DNA of 64,000 nt from JASGCL01 sp965203915 (GTDB lineage: Bacteria; Pseudomonadota; Alphaproteobacteria; JASGCL01), in NCBI GenBank assembly GCA_965203915.1, contig OZ241918.1, forward strand, positions 124,001 to 188,000, read 5' to 3'. Position numbers and translations under genes: made by a program. Shown piece by piece: positions 1-9,415 of the stretch (position 1 is its first letter; each line of letters starts with the position of its first letter). Under the pieces are notes generated by a model. The model was given only the letters and a program-made list of their open reading frames with translations. It searched no databases and was not told the origin of the DNA.

Positions 1-303
1 ATGGGGGTAGGATTGATGACCAATGTCCCACACAAGCAGGTCGCGCGGCGTATTAAAAACATAATGCAGGGCAATGGTTAATTCAACCACCCCCAAGCTC
101 GCGCCCAAATGCCCACCCGTTGTGGCGACCGAAGCCACCATGTCGGCGCGAACCTCCGCCGCCAATTTTATCAGGTCGGCGATAGAAAAATCGCGAAAGT
201 CTTTTGGGTCATGGATGTTATCCAACAAACGCATGTTGTGATGTTCTTTATTATCTTTTTCACCACGTTTTTTGTTTGGCTTTTGATGGTTTTTTTTTGA
301 CAT
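1..303 (-). CDS. dxs: 1-deoxy-D-xylulose-5-phosphate synthase, N-terminal part (cut by window edge)
   Basis: The first 101 residues are visible; the rest lies beyond base 1. The enzyme condenses pyruvate and glyceraldehyde 3-phosphate (thiamine diphosphate dependent), the entry step of the MEP isoprenoid pathway. The evidence is the conserved N-terminal block TGGHLGASLGVVELTIALHY followed by VFNTPRDLLVWDIGHQ, which is diagnostic for DXS within the transketolase family; GGHLG carries a substrate-site His. About 35 Lys/Asn/His-rich residues precede the conserved part, so the start is set by an ATG with an AGGA-type ribosome site about 9 nt upstream. It lies 71 bp downstream of the RNA helicase gene on the same strand and may be co-transcribed with it. 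Confidence 0.9.
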   Translation of the reverse strand, partial: MSKKNHQKPNKKRGEKDNKEHHNMRLLDNIHDPKDFRDFSIADLIKLAAEVRADMVASVATTGGHLGASLGVVELTIALHYVFNTPRDLLVWDIGHQSYPH

Positions 304-374
304 AATCATTCATCCTATTTATCAAAAATTATTGTGGATATACCCCAGCCGCCCTGCCCCTGTCGCTATCCTAT

Positions 375-2081
375 TTAACTTCTCTGTTGTCGTTTATAAA
401 CCGAGGTCGTTAAAAAACTCGGCAGGGCTTCATCAACTTCGGCTTCGGGCATGCTGGCATTATTGGGCGAGCGATAATTTTGTGAGCGCGATTGCCCTGA
501 CGGTGCTTGACGGCGTGGGTCGCCTCTTGAATCTCTACTTGAATCTCTGCCTGAATCTCTACTTGAATCCCTGCCTGAATCTCTACCTGAATCTCTGCCT
601 AAATATCTGCTCGAGCCTCCTCTTGAATCTCCTCTGGCGTCTCTTCTTGAATCGCCCCCGCCCCTCGAATCGCCCCTCGAATCGCCCCTTGAATCGTCTC
701 GTGGATCATTTCTTGAGTCTCTTTGTTGTCCTCTGTCGGGGTAGTCTCTATAACCGCCTTCGTTTCTATCCCTGCCGCGCTGGTAGGGTCTTTCCCTGCC
801 ACCAGAGGAAGGAGCATAGGACGAGCGATGAGCCCCCATGTCGCGCGACCCTTCGCGAGATGAACCGCCCAATGAACCGCCCGAGGAACCACCCGACGAA
901 CCACCCGATGAATGATGGGGGGCGTAGCCGCGCCCACCTTCCCCCGCATGAGTATCCAAGGGCAGAATTTTCTGCTTAATAAGATTTTCCACCGCTGCCA
1001 AATATTCTACTTCATCGTCGGCAACAAAAAGGATAGCCTTACCCGCGCGCCCCGCGCGCCCCGTGCGCCCGATGCGATGCACGTAATCTTCGGCGTTGGT
1101 GGGAACATCCAAATTAAAAACATGGCTAACCTCGGGAATATCTAACCCACGCGCCGCCACGTCAGAACAAACCAACAATTTTATCACACCATCACGAAAC
1201 CCTTGCAGGGTGCGCAAACGTTGATGCTGGTCAAGGTCGCCATGCAATTCTTCGGCTTGAATACCGCGCCCCTTCAGGGCTTTCATCACCATGCCAATAT
1301 CTTTTTTGCGGTTACAAAATATCAAACCATTGTTAATATTTTCGCTTTGCAACAGGCTTATCAAACTTGGCAATTTATCACGCTCGGCAAGGCGCAATTT
1401 ACGCTGGTCGATGGTTTGCGCGGTGCTGGCGGGTGGGGCAACCTCTATCTGTTTGGGGTTGTTCATAAATTGGTGGGTCAGGTTTTTTATTTCGTTGGCC
1501 ATGGTGGCAGAAAAAAGCAAGGTCTGACGCGATTTTGGCAAGAGTTTTAAAATTTTAATAATATCGGGTATGAAACCCATGTCAAGCATTCTATCGGCTT
1601 CATCAATCACCAACAAATTGATGTCGGTCAGGATAAGGCGACTGCGTTCGATATGGTCCAGCAAGCGACCAGGCGTGGCAATAATAATATCGGCACCCGC
1701 CATCAATTCTTTTTTTTGTGGGTCGAAGGCAACGCCGCCTATCAACAAAACCGACCGTAAATTACATTCTTTGCTGTAGGCGTTGATGCTATCCAACACT
1801 TGGCTGGCCAATTCGCGGGTGGGTTCCAATATTAAACAACGCGGCATGCGGGCACGCGATGCCTGGTTGGCCAAAATATCTATCGCGGGCAGGGCGAAGC
1901 TAGCCGTCTTACCGCTGCCCGTTTGGGATATAGCAATAATATCCCGCCCCATTAAAATGGCGGGAATTGATTTTTGTTGAATAGGGGTCGGCGTATGATA
2001 ACCCAGTGCGGTCACAACTTTTGTTAGTTCAGGTGAGATGCCACAATCGATAAAGCTTGGCGCGGGTGGCTCGTGATTCAT
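375..2081 (-). CDS. DEAD-box ATP-dependent RNA helicase (RhlE-like)
   Basis: 568 residues. RecA domain 1 has the Q motif (FIDCGIS...TPIQQ, 10-36), motif I QTGSGKT (53-59), motif Ia PTRELASQ (88-94), TPGRLLD (136-142), motif II DEAD (160-163) and SAT (191-193). Domain 2 has ARGLDIPEV and HRIGRTGRAG. The last ~170 residues are a low-complexity Ser/Gly/Arg/Asp tail made of degenerate RDSGRDS repeats, encoded by imperfect tandem DNA repeats at about 525-720. Such basic tails usually bind RNA. The likely role is unwinding structured RNA in ribosome assembly or mRNA decay; RhlE-type is the best guess from the overall layout. No clear ribosome-binding site precedes the ATG. Confidence 0.9.
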   Translation of the reverse strand: MNHEPPAPSFIDCGISPELTKVVTALGYHTPTPIQQKSIPAILMGRDIIAISQTGSGKTASFALPAIDILANQASRARMPRCLILEPTRELASQVLDSINAYSKECNLRSVLLIGGVAFDPQKKELMAGADIIIATPGRLLDHIERSRLILTDINLLVIDEADRMLDMGFIPDIIKILKLLPKSRQTLLFSATMANEIKNLTHQFMNNPKQIEVAPPASTAQTIDQRKLRLAERDKLPSLISLLQSENINNGLIFCNRKKDIGMVMKALKGRGIQAEELHGDLDQHQRLRTLQGFRDGVIKLLVCSDVAARGLDIPEVSHVFNLDVPTNAEDYVHRIGRTGRAGRAGKAILFVADDEVEYLAAVENLIKQKILPLDTHAGEGGRGYAPHHSSGGSSGGSSGGSLGGSSREGSRDMGAHRSSYAPSSGGRERPYQRGRDRNEGGYRDYPDRGQQRDSRNDPRDDSRGDSRGDSRGGGDSRRDARGDSRGGSSRYLGRDSGRDSGRDSSRDSGRDSSRDSRGDPRRQAPSGQSRSQNYRSPNNASMPEAEVDEALPSFLTTSVYKRQQRS

Positions 2082-2199
2082 TACTTTTTATTTTTTTCTT
2101 TCTATAAATATTTTTTAAACTAGCATAAAGCCAAATAATAAACAACCACAACCATCAACGGTGGTTGCACCCGTTGCTTAAGAAAATAATAAATATTTG

Positions 2200-3360
2200 C
2201 TATGAATGTTGTGGAGGCTTCCTATCGTCGTCTTTTTTGGTGGGATGCGGAAAATAATTGATGATAAGAAAAACCACCAACAACAAGATGGCGGGTCCAA
2301 ACATCACATACCACCGCTCCACATGGTTGCGCACATAATTATAAGCCACCAAATGAATAACAAAAAACCCCACGGTTAAAAAAAACAGCAGGGCTGCAGC
2401 CTTGCCATAGCGCCCCGATTTATCAATATTACTTTTCCATAAAACACCCGTCGCGAATAATGGGAAAAAAATTCCTAACAACGAATAAATAATCCGCTCC
2501 ATTATCAAAGAAAGATTATAATAATAATCAGGGCTAAACAAGACAGCATTGCGCATTCCGCGCCACGCCGTGCTTACATCCATCTCGTTGCCGCTACGCC
2601 TTTGGTTCTGGCTCTGAAATACCGAAACATCCATGCTATAACGGTCAAATTGCAAACTTGTAACGCGTGGCCCGCCTACCTGGAATTCTATACCGCTATT
2701 AAGTGTCAAAATATTATTGTTGGTCATGGCGCCCCTTTGCGCACTGATGGCCGATGTGCGGTCAGGGTTGCGATTATCCAAAATAAAAATATCCGCCAGC
2801 GCGCCGTTAAAAGTTTTCTTGCCGATAAAAATGGTGAAGCCCGTGCTGGGGCTAAAAAACCTTCCTTCTTCCAACATGGCGCGGGCAATATTTTGGCTGG
2901 CAAAAAATTTTACATCGCGGTAACCGCGCTGCCCCCATGGGGCCAGGTAACATTTTAGCACCAACAACAAACCAAAACCTATCAAACCCAATTTCCAAGC
3001 AATTTGTAGCAATTGTTTTTCTGACACACCAAAGCCGCGGGCTATCAACATTTCGTGGTTTTCAAATTGCCGCCGCGTCACCAAAAAAACGCCAAAGGAA
3101 AGCACAAAGGGCAAAATAATAGTGAGGGCTTGCGGGCTGTAGCAAATAATTATTTTAAAAAGAATAAGTAGGTTAAAGCCCGAAGCAATGATAGCGGGCA
3201 GAGAATAAATAACCTGACCCAACAACAATACCGCCAACAATATACCGCTGCTAACGATAATCACCCGCTGGTAGGTGCGAAAAAAATACCGCCCCAACAA
3301 CAACTTGGTTGAAAAGCGATTCATTTTACGCGGCGGATAAAGCAAGGTGTCATTCATCAT
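2200..3360 (-). CDS. lptF: LPS export ABC transporter permease LptF
   Basis: 386 residues of the YjgP/YjgQ family. LptF with LptG forms the inner-membrane permease that, with LptB ATPase, extracts LPS for the Lpt bridge. Hydrophobic segments at about 35-55, 62-85, 100-125 and then three near the C-terminus bracket a periplasmic beta-jellyroll domain (about 140-270) with the family block GRFFSPSTGFTIFIGKK. The gene starts 19 bp after the mutY stop, so mutY-lptF is probably one transcript. LptG is not adjacent, which differs from the common lptF-lptG pair. An internal Met13 (MNRFSTK) is an alternative start that would match shorter homologues. Confidence 0.8.
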   Translation of the reverse strand: MMNDTLLYPPRKMNRFSTKLLLGRYFFRTYQRVIIVSSGILLAVLLLGQVIYSLPAIIASGFNLLILFKIIICYSPQALTIILPFVLSFGVFLVTRRQFENHEMLIARGFGVSEKQLLQIAWKLGLIGFGLLLVLKCYLAPWGQRGYRDVKFFASQNIARAMLEEGRFFSPSTGFTIFIGKKTFNGALADIFILDNRNPDRTSAISAQRGAMTNNNILTLNSGIEFQVGGPRVTSLQFDRYSMDVSVFQSQNQRRSGNEMDVSTAWRGMRNAVLFSPDYYYNLSLIMERIIYSLLGIFFPLFATGVLWKSNIDKSGRYGKAAALLFFLTVGFFVIHLVAYNYVRNHVERWYVMFGPAILLLVVFLIINYFPHPTKKDDDRKPPQHS

Positions 3361-3379
3361 ATATTATTCATGGAAAAAA

Positions 3380-4567
3380 TTAATCAATTATCTGCCTTAC
3401 CACTTTTTTCATAATCGAGGGAAGGGGCATGAGCATCAATTCATCGCGCCCCACCCACAGGTTATGGCTTTGGTTATTGTCATCTTGCAAATTCTTATCA
3501 TCGCAAAAAACCAATGATAAAACCAGCCGCCGATGGGTTAGGTCATGCACCACATCCATCGTTTTGCTTTCGGTTTTTTTGCCTGAAGATAACAATGGTT
3601 TTTTATTATTGGTTTGAAGGTAGGAATGCAGATCTTGCCTGTCGCGCACCAGGGGCGATGTAGGAAATGTCAGCAAACCGCGATACAACCCGCCCCAATG
3701 GTCGGCGATAGGTTTGGGCGAATGGTTATGGGCGGGCGTGGTTGAAGGAGGCGTGGTTGAAAGAGGCGTTGGTGGCGCAACACGGCGTTGCAACAAATAT
3801 TGACCTTGATTATTTTGGTATATCATCACCGCGCCGTATAATATTGGTTTCACCGTTTTTATTTTGGGGCGGGGATAGATGCGCCAATTTTTTTTACCCT
3901 GGCAACCGCTGGCCACGGGGCAAATAGCACAACTGGGTTCGGCGGGGGTGCAGATGGCGTTGGCCAAATCCATCATCGCCTGCACCCAATCTGACACAAC
4001 AAAATTTTTTGGCAAATTGTTTTTGGCAAACATATTTTTTTCATACCTTGCCAATATTTTTTGCACCGCGGGTTTCTTGGTTTGTTGAATATCGCGTTTT
4101 ATGTAACGCGATAAAACGCGTATCATGTTGCCGTCATAAGGGATGGTTGGTTGTTCAAAGGCCAAGGTCAGCAACGCGCGCCCCGTGTAATCACCCACCC
4201 CTGGCAATTGTTTGATGCTTGGCAAATCGGTGCGCCATTGGCCTTGCCAATCAACAGCAATTATTTGCGCGGCGGCAAATAATTTGTGGGCGCGGCGATA
4301 ATACCCCAAACCCGCCCAAGCATCCAACACCTTGTCTATGCCCGCCGCCACCATGGCGTCGGGGGTTGGAAATTGTTTGATAAAAACAGGAAATCGTTTT
4401 GCGATGGTGGCAACCGTGGTTTGTTGCAACATGACTTCGCTCACCAATACCCACCATGGGTCTTGCGCCTGGCCCAGGCGTCGCCATATCAATTTGTTAT
4501 CTTGCCTTTGGTTGCGGTCATTGTGATAAAACCAAGCAAGCAAATTTTTTATAATCTTCTTATCCAT
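3380..4567 (-). CDS. mutY: A/G-specific adenine DNA glycosylase MutY
   Basis: 395 residues. MutY removes adenine mispaired with 8-oxoguanine and works with MutM (encoded at 51.8 kb) in the GO repair system. Catalytic Glu44 sits in SEVMLQQTTV, the helix-hairpin-helix is LPGVGDYTGRA (121-131), and the catalytic Asp is Asp145 in PYDGNMIRVL. Four Cys (206, 213, 216, 222; C-x6-C-x2-C-x5-C) ligate the 4Fe-4S cluster. The C-terminal NUDIX-like 8-oxoG recognition domain carries a Pro/Thr-rich insertion (PPTPLSTTPPSTTP) encoded by a short direct DNA repeat near 3735-3770. Likely co-transcribed with lptF downstream. Confidence 0.95.
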   Translation of the reverse strand: MDKKIIKNLLAWFYHNDRNQRQDNKLIWRRLGQAQDPWWVLVSEVMLQQTTVATIAKRFPVFIKQFPTPDAMVAAGIDKVLDAWAGLGYYRRAHKLFAAAQIIAVDWQGQWRTDLPSIKQLPGVGDYTGRALLTLAFEQPTIPYDGNMIRVLSRYIKRDIQQTKKPAVQKILARYEKNMFAKNNLPKNFVVSDWVQAMMDLANAICTPAEPSCAICPVASGCQGKKNWRIYPRPKIKTVKPILYGAVMIYQNNQGQYLLQRRVAPPTPLSTTPPSTTPAHNHSPKPIADHWGGLYRGLLTFPTSPLVRDRQDLHSYLQTNNKKPLLSSGKKTESKTMDVVHDLTHRRLVLSLVFCDDKNLQDDNNQSHNLWVGRDELMLMPLPSIMKKVVRQIID

Positions 4568-4633
4568 TTCCTATTTCACCCTATCCCCCGCTTCATGATC
4601 TATCGATTGCTTAGAGGTTGCTTAACCCGCTAG

Positions 4634-5512
4634 CTAATCAGATGGGTAATCGTAAAAACCTTTTTTATTTTTCCTGCCTAGGCGACCATTCGCCACCATG
4701 GTCGACAACAATGCGGCGGGTTGATAATGGGCCTGGCCCGTGGCGTCCGCCAGGGTTTGTAAAATCGATTGGCAGGTATCCAGCCCAATAAAATCCAACA
4801 AGGCCAACGGCCCCATTTTATAACCCGCCCCCAGCATCATGGCCTTATCAATATCTTGCGCGGTTGCAATTTTTTGTTCCAACAATTTTACCGCCTCGTT
4901 CAGATAGGGTAATAACAAACGATTGAGAATAAAGCCTGGCGTATCTTGCAATACCACCGCTTGTTTGCTCAATCTTTTTTCGATGATGTCTTTGATAAGG
5001 GAACCATGGCCGCCCGCGGTTTTTTGGGTGGTGATAATTTCCACCAAGGGCATCAAGGGCGCGGGATTCATAAAATGAATCCCCAAAAAATTTTCTGGCC
5101 GCGGGCTACATGATTGTAAGTCTGCGATAGACAGGGCCGAGGTGTTGCTTGCCAAGATAGTCGTGGAGTCAGGCGGCAGGATGGATTGTAATTGTTCATA
5201 AAGCGATTTTTTAACTTCCAAATTTTCAACGATAGCCTCAACCAGCAAGCCACTATTTTTAACATCCTGCAAAGCTTGGCTAAAGGTAATATGTTGCAAT
5301 ATCTTCGAAGCGGTCATGTCGGCGGGCAAGAGATTCTTGCTTTGTAATTTTTCTAACGATGTTGTTATTTCTTTTTTGGCAAGGGTGAGGGCATCTTCCC
5401 TGACATCTTGCAACACAACATCAAACCCGCCCGTGGCAAAAACTTGGGCAATGCCGCGCCCCATTTGCCCCGCCCCTATAACCCCGACCAAAGAAATGAT
5501 GTTATTTTTCAT
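4634..5512 (-). CDS. 3-hydroxybutyryl-CoA / 3-hydroxyacyl-CoA dehydrogenase
   Basis: 292 residues, the full length of the short monofunctional 3HCDH family. It catalyses NAD(P)-dependent oxidation or reduction at C3 of short acyl-CoAs. The Rossmann motif GAGQMGRG is at 13-20, the catalytic His lies in LGIHFMNPAPLMPLVE, and the C-terminal domain has the typical NRLLLPYLNEAV and MGLGAGYKMGPLALLDFIG-like segments (here MMLGAGYKMGPL). The start overlaps the 3' end of purN by 11 bp, so the two are translationally coupled although their pathways are unrelated. Role could be butanoate/PHB or beta-oxidation metabolism; substrate length cannot be read from sequence. Confidence 0.88.
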   Translation of the reverse strand: MKNNIISLVGVIGAGQMGRGIAQVFATGGFDVVLQDVREDALTLAKKEITTSLEKLQSKNLLPADMTASKILQHITFSQALQDVKNSGLLVEAIVENLEVKKSLYEQLQSILPPDSTTILASNTSALSIADLQSCSPRPENFLGIHFMNPAPLMPLVEIITTQKTAGGHGSLIKDIIEKRLSKQAVVLQDTPGFILNRLLLPYLNEAVKLLEQKIATAQDIDKAMMLGAGYKMGPLALLDFIGLDTCQSILQTLADATGQAHYQPAALLSTMVANGRLGRKNKKGFYDYPSD

Positions 5513-6152
5513 GTTCTATATTTATCAGGCTTTCAATATTTTGTAAAACAAAAGGGTAAAGTTCATGTTCCAACGCCAATATTTTTTCCGCCAAGGATTG
5601 CGCGGTGTCATGGGGCGAAACCTTGACGCTCCATTGTGCCAGCAAGGGCCCCGCATCCAATGTTTCATCAACCACATGCACCGAACAACCATGTTCGGTG
5701 TCGCCATTGTCGATGGCGCGTTGGTGGGTGTTTAAACCGCGATATTTTGGCAACAAGGATGGATGAATATTGATGATACGATTTTTATATTGCGCCACAA
5801 AATCCTTTGACAACAGGCGCATAAAACCCGCCAACAAAATATAATAGATATTTTCTTGGCTTATCAATGCTTGCAATTTTTTTTCTGCCGCTTCTTTGCC
5901 GCCACTATAATCAAGCAAGGTGATGGGAATGCCATGGGCGCGGGCATGTTCCAGCCCCGCGGCGGTGGGGTTGTCGCTGGCCACCGCAATGATATGATGA
6001 TGCGGGTTGGTTTTTAAATGTTGCGCCAGGGCCAAGAAATTACTGCCCCGCCCCGACAGCAATATCATGATACGGGTTTTATCGGGTGCTTTATTTGATG
6101 CTTTATCGGGCATTGTGTTTGCGGCGGGCGGGGTAATGTTGGGTGAAGACAT
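5502..6152 (-). CDS. purN: Phosphoribosylglycinamide formyltransferase
   Basis: 216 residues. It transfers a formyl group from 10-formyl-THF to GAR, step 3 of purine synthesis. The catalytic triad is Asn128, His130 (IINIHPSLLPKYRG) and Asp166 (VDETLDAGP); the phosphate loop is LSGRGSN at 32-38. About 25 residues precede the first strand and hold a short duplicated segment (DKASNK/APDK), longer than in most homologues. Met14 is an alternative start. It follows purM by 51 bp on the same strand, the standard purMN order, and overlaps the next gene by 11 bp. Confidence 0.95.
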   Translation of the reverse strand: MSSPNITPPAANTMPDKASNKAPDKTRIMILLSGRGSNFLALAQHLKTNPHHHIIAVASDNPTAAGLEHARAHGIPITLLDYSGGKEAAEKKLQALISQENIYYILLAGFMRLLSKDFVAQYKNRIINIHPSLLPKYRGLNTHQRAIDNGDTEHGCSVHVVDETLDAGPLLAQWSVKVSPHDTAQSLAEKILALEHELYPFVLQNIESLINIEHEK

Positions 6153-6203
6153 CGGCTACAGGGGCGACAGGGGCTACATGGACGACATGGAACATCATCA
6201 ATA

Positions 6204-7262
6204 TTATTCTATCACCACCGCGGGGGATTCGGCGGTTTTTTTTGCCATGATGCTGCCCAGGCTTATCACCGTTTCGCCGCGCTTTTGTAATTTTGCTTTC
6301 ACGCTGGCTTCTTTGTCGGGCTTAACAATCATGACCATGCCTATGCCGCAATTGAAACTGCGGAACATATCGTTATCGCTTATCTTGCCCAATGATTGCA
6401 TCCACAAAAACCTTTCGGGCATGACCCACGATGCTTTATCGATATGCGCCATCAAATTTTTATCAAACACCCGCGGTATATTTTCCAACAACCCGCCACC
6501 CGTAATATGGGCGGCCGCGCTTATATCCATCGCAATATCATCGAATATTTTTTTATAAATGCGGGTGGGGGTAAGTAAGTCCATGCCCAAATGACTAGCG
6601 GTGGTTTGATAGGGTGCGGGCGCGCTGTCATCAATTTTATTTTCTTTTAACAAATGCCTTATTAAACTAAAGCCATTGCTATGAAACCCCGACGAGCAAA
6701 GCCCCAACAATTTATCACCCGCCGCGGGTTTGGTGCGGTTGTCATAATCGGCGCGTTCGACCGCCCCCACCACAAAACCCGCCAGGTCCAATTTGCCGCC
6801 GTCATAGAATCCTGGCATCTCCGCCGTTTCGCCACCGACAAGGGGGCAGTCAGCCTCGACACAGGCCGCAACGATGCTGGTCATCAATTTTTTTGAAACA
6901 ATGGGGTCCAATTTTCCCGTGGCATAGTAATCCAAAAAAGCCAAGGGCTTCGCCCCCAACACCAAAATATCATTCACCGCCATGGCCACCAAATCAAAAC
7001 CAATGCCATCGAAATATTGGTGGCGCAATGCCAATTCCAATTTTGTGCCAACCCCATCGCAAGACAACATAAGCATGGGGTCGCGAAACCCAGTTTTCGC
7101 CATATCAATCACCGCGGCAAACCCGCCGATGCCCGACCGTAAAAAAGGTTGGTGGGTTTTTTGCGCCATAACGGCAATATCATGCGCCATATCGTTTCCC
7201 GCGGTTATATCAACCCCTGCACGGCTGTAGGCATCGGGGGCAAGGGGGGGGCGGGCAGTCAT
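6204..7262 (-). CDS. purM: Phosphoribosylformylglycinamidine cyclo-ligase (AIR synthetase)
   Basis: 352 residues from the chosen ATG (MTARPPLAPDAYSRAGVDI); an in-frame ATG nine codons upstream (7289) has less family support. It uses ATP to close FGAM to AIR. Visible family blocks are YSRAGVDITAG, LMLSCDGVGTKLELA, DLVAMAVNDILVLGAKPLAFLDYYA, PLVGGETAEMPGFY and HITGGGLLENIPRV. First gene of purM-purN; divergent from hdaA with a 188-bp promoter-bearing gap, an arrangement common in alphaproteobacteria. Confidence 0.95.
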   Translation of the reverse strand: MTARPPLAPDAYSRAGVDITAGNDMAHDIAVMAQKTHQPFLRSGIGGFAAVIDMAKTGFRDPMLMLSCDGVGTKLELALRHQYFDGIGFDLVAMAVNDILVLGAKPLAFLDYYATGKLDPIVSKKLMTSIVAACVEADCPLVGGETAEMPGFYDGGKLDLAGFVVGAVERADYDNRTKPAAGDKLLGLCSSGFHSNGFSLIRHLLKENKIDDSAPAPYQTTASHLGMDLLTPTRIYKKIFDDIAMDISAAAHITGGGLLENIPRVFDKNLMAHIDKASWVMPERFLWMQSLGKISDNDMFRSFNCGIGMVMIVKPDKEASVKAKLQKRGETVISLGSIMAKKTAESPAVVIE

Positions 7263-7450
7263 GGTTATGTTACGAATGATTGTTAACACTTATGCTTGAT
7301 TGATAAAATGATTCTTTTGAAAAGAAAATGGTTTTTTGTTAGACAATAATAAATTTTACTAGCTTGGGGTTATAGCAAACGCCAACTTCTTTCTTAGGCT
7401 TTATCACAAAACCATTCAGCAAACATCTTTTATATACATTCTTTAGCAAC

Positions 7451-8188
7451 ATGGCCAAAAAAAATCTATCAACCACGCACCAATTATTGTTAGAACTCCC
7501 CAAGAAACCTGGCTGGCATCATTTGCCATTGGTGGTATCGGCGGCTAATCAAAAAACAATTGCTGTCTTGCAACAACCGCATCAATGGCAAGATGGTATT
7601 TTGGCATTAACGGGCGAGCAGGGTTCGGGGAAAAGTTTTATGGCTTGGTATTTGTTTGCCAAGCTATCGCACCATGGGTTGTTGATAGAAAATAACAACA
7701 TGGATTGGACTGGCAACCGCGCCCTGACCCCGCAGCATGTTATTATTTGGGATAATGTGGATGAAAACCTTGCCCATCTTTCGCAACTTGCCGCCGAACA
7801 ATTATGCCATTTTTTTAATCAAAGCAAAGATTTGCGACCCAAACTCTTGCTGCTTACCCAACAACCGCTACCCCACATATTGCAATCACAGGGCGGTAAA
7901 ATATTGCGCGATGTCATATCGCGCCTCTCGCTCGTCTCTAGCTTGCATTTGCTGGCCGATGATGCGGGGTTGCATGCCCAAGCCCTGGGGTTTTTTGCCG
8001 AACGGCAAATTGCCATCGATGACAAAACCGTGCAAAGCCTGTTGCGCCATGGGCCGCGCGACCATCGCGCCCTTTACCAACTTTTGTCAAAACTTGATGA
8101 ATATTCGCTGCAGACAAAAAAGCCCATTGGACCAAAAATGATTCAGCAATGGTTGCAAGAAGACACCGAAAAAACGGCGAGCGATTAA
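7451..8188 (+). CDS. hdaA: DnaA-family regulator HdaA (regulatory inactivation of DnaA)
   Basis: 245 residues, a DnaA AAA+ domain without the C-terminal DNA-binding domain. It has Walker A GEQGSGKS (55-62), Walker B VIIWDNVDE, a sensor-1 region (LLLTQQPLP), SRL box and sensor-2 GPRDHRALYQLL. In Caulobacter and relatives HdaA binds the sliding clamp after initiation and stimulates ATP hydrolysis by DnaA. The N-terminal QLLLELP stretch resembles a clamp-binding motif (QxxL-type). Location opposite purM-purN supports the call. The sequence is short in the region between Walker A and B, so it is a divergent member. Confidence 0.82.
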   Translation: MAKKNLSTTHQLLLELPKKPGWHHLPLVVSAANQKTIAVLQQPHQWQDGILALTGEQGSGKSFMAWYLFAKLSHHGLLIENNNMDWTGNRALTPQHVIIWDNVDENLAHLSQLAAEQLCHFFNQSKDLRPKLLLLTQQPLPHILQSQGGKILRDVISRLSLVSSLHLLADDAGLHAQALGFFAERQIAIDDKTVQSLLRHGPRDHRALYQLLSKLDEYSLQTKKPIGPKMIQQWLQEDTEKTASD

Positions 8189-8195
8189 ATAGACG

Positions 8196-8666
8196 TTATA
8201 TCTGGCTCAACACATATTCGGCCGAGGAAACCTTATATTCGCCAGGCCCTTCAACAAATAAATGGCTAACCTTATGCCCGTCGAGCACCATGGCGTAACG
8301 TTCGGAACGAAGCCCAAGCCCCGCCGCAACCAGGTCCAGCACCAGGCCCCATTTTGTTGTCAACTTACAGGATCCATCGGCTATCATGGTGATTTTGCCC
8401 GCCGATTCTTGCGATTTTTCCCAAGCCTGCATGACAAAAATATCATTCACCGACAGGCATATAATTTTATCAATGCCCTTGTTGCGCAACGCCGCTTCAT
8501 TTTTTACATAACTGGGCAGGTGTTTCACGGCACATGTCGGGGTGAAGGCGCCAGGCACCGCAAACAAAACAGTGCGTTTACCCAAAATATCGTGCAGACC
8601 CGTCAGGCCTTCCTTGCCCACCACCATGACATTTTCATTACCAATTTCATCGCCAACTTTTATCAT
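8196..8666 (-). CDS. Peroxiredoxin, Prx5/AhpE-like redoxin
   Basis: 156 residues, the size of atypical Prx5 proteins. Peroxidatic Cys is in PGAFTPTCAVKHLPSYV, the hallmark Prx5 motif; the downstream LVAAGLGLRSERYAMVLDGHKVSHLFVEG region matches the Prx5 C-terminal half. It reduces peroxides at the expense of thioredoxin or glutathione. A good Shine-Dalgarno (AAGGA) lies about 9 nt upstream of the ATG. Convergent with hdaA, 7 bp between stops. Confidence 0.92.
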   Translation of the reverse strand: MIKVGDEIGNENVMVVGKEGLTGLHDILGKRTVLFAVPGAFTPTCAVKHLPSYVKNEAALRNKGIDKIICLSVNDIFVMQAWEKSQESAGKITMIADGSCKLTTKWGLVLDLVAAGLGLRSERYAMVLDGHKVSHLFVEGPGEYKVSSAEYVLSQI

Positions 8667-8789
8667 GATATTTATTCCTTCATTTTTATTTTATGATGAT
8701 TCTTATTTTTTTATTGGTCATTTCTAAACCAATTGTTTTTTGATGCTAACAGGTTTATTATCAAAAAACAAAACAAAAAGTAAGAATCG

Positions 8790-9332
8790 ATGAAGACAAC
8801 CGTGGACAAAAATACTGCTGCGCCAAAGCCCCTAGCCATCATACCCCTTGCCCCACTTGCTATTGGGCGGGGGGGCGTGGGCGTGAAAAAAGGCGAAGGG
8901 GATGGCATAACCCCGCTGGGCGATTTTAAAATAACCGAAGTATTATACCGCGCCGATAAAATGCCCAAGCCATCGACCAACTTGCCCTGTCATGCCATCG
9001 ACCAACATGATATTTGGGTCGACGACCCCTTGTCGCCCGATTATAACCAAAAATTACGAACAGCCGATTATCAATTCTCTCACGAAAAATTATGGCGCGC
9101 CGATGATGTTTATAACCTTATCGCGGTGCTGGATTACAACATGAACCCCATTGTGCGCGGCAAGGGTAGTGCCATTTTTATTCATTTGGCGCGCAAAATA
9201 AACGATACCGATGTTGCCGCGACCGAGGGTTGCCTTGCCCTTGATAAGGATGATTTGTGTAGATTGTTAAAGCAAGCCCATCGCGACAGCGTGGTTCGTA
9301 TCGGGCGCGATGGTTTTTACCTCCTGCCCTGA
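8790..9332 (+). CDS. L,D-transpeptidase catalytic-domain (YkuD-like) protein
   Basis: 180 residues. The L,D-transpeptidase signature is visible as GEGDGITPLGDFKI (36-48), His132 in AIFIHLA and Cys148 in ATEGCLAL (H...EGC instead of the more usual S-x-GC-x-R). Such enzymes make 3-3 peptidoglycan cross-links or attach envelope proteins, but the protein has no signal peptide or membrane segment that I can see, so a periplasmic role is not supported by the N-terminus. It belongs to the small YkuD subfamily often annotated only as L,D-transpeptidase family. Confidence 0.75.
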   Translation: MKTTVDKNTAAPKPLAIIPLAPLAIGRGGVGVKKGEGDGITPLGDFKITEVLYRADKMPKPSTNLPCHAIDQHDIWVDDPLSPDYNQKLRTADYQFSHEKLWRADDVYNLIAVLDYNMNPIVRGKGSAIFIHLARKINDTDVAATEGCLALDKDDLCRLLKQAHRDSVVRIGRDGFYLLP

Positions 9333-9379
9333 TATTTCGTTGCTATCTTAGTATTGCCGCCTGCCCATCGCTTAACCAC

Positions 9380-9408
9380 TTGACAACAACGATTTTTTAC
9401 GCGATAGA
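9380..9408 (+). promoter_or_regulatory. Predicted leaderless promoter of rpmJ
   Basis: A perfect -35 TTGACA at 9380-9385 is followed after 17 nt by GATAGA (9403-9408), and the rpmJ ATG comes 7 nt later. Transcription would start at or next to the A of ATG. No Shine-Dalgarno is present. Confidence 0.5.
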
Positions 9409-9415
9409 AATAATT

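Noticed and set aside
332..979. 215-codon open frame with LNLYLNLCLN-like repeats
   Set aside because: It is the reverse strand of the helicase's repetitive Arg/Ser-rich tail; the repeats come from the RDSGRDS codons.
8521..8536. TGTTTCACGGCACATG considered as a third parS
   Set aside because: Only the left half fits; the right half lacks GAAAC, and it lies within the peroxiredoxin coding sequence far from the origin.
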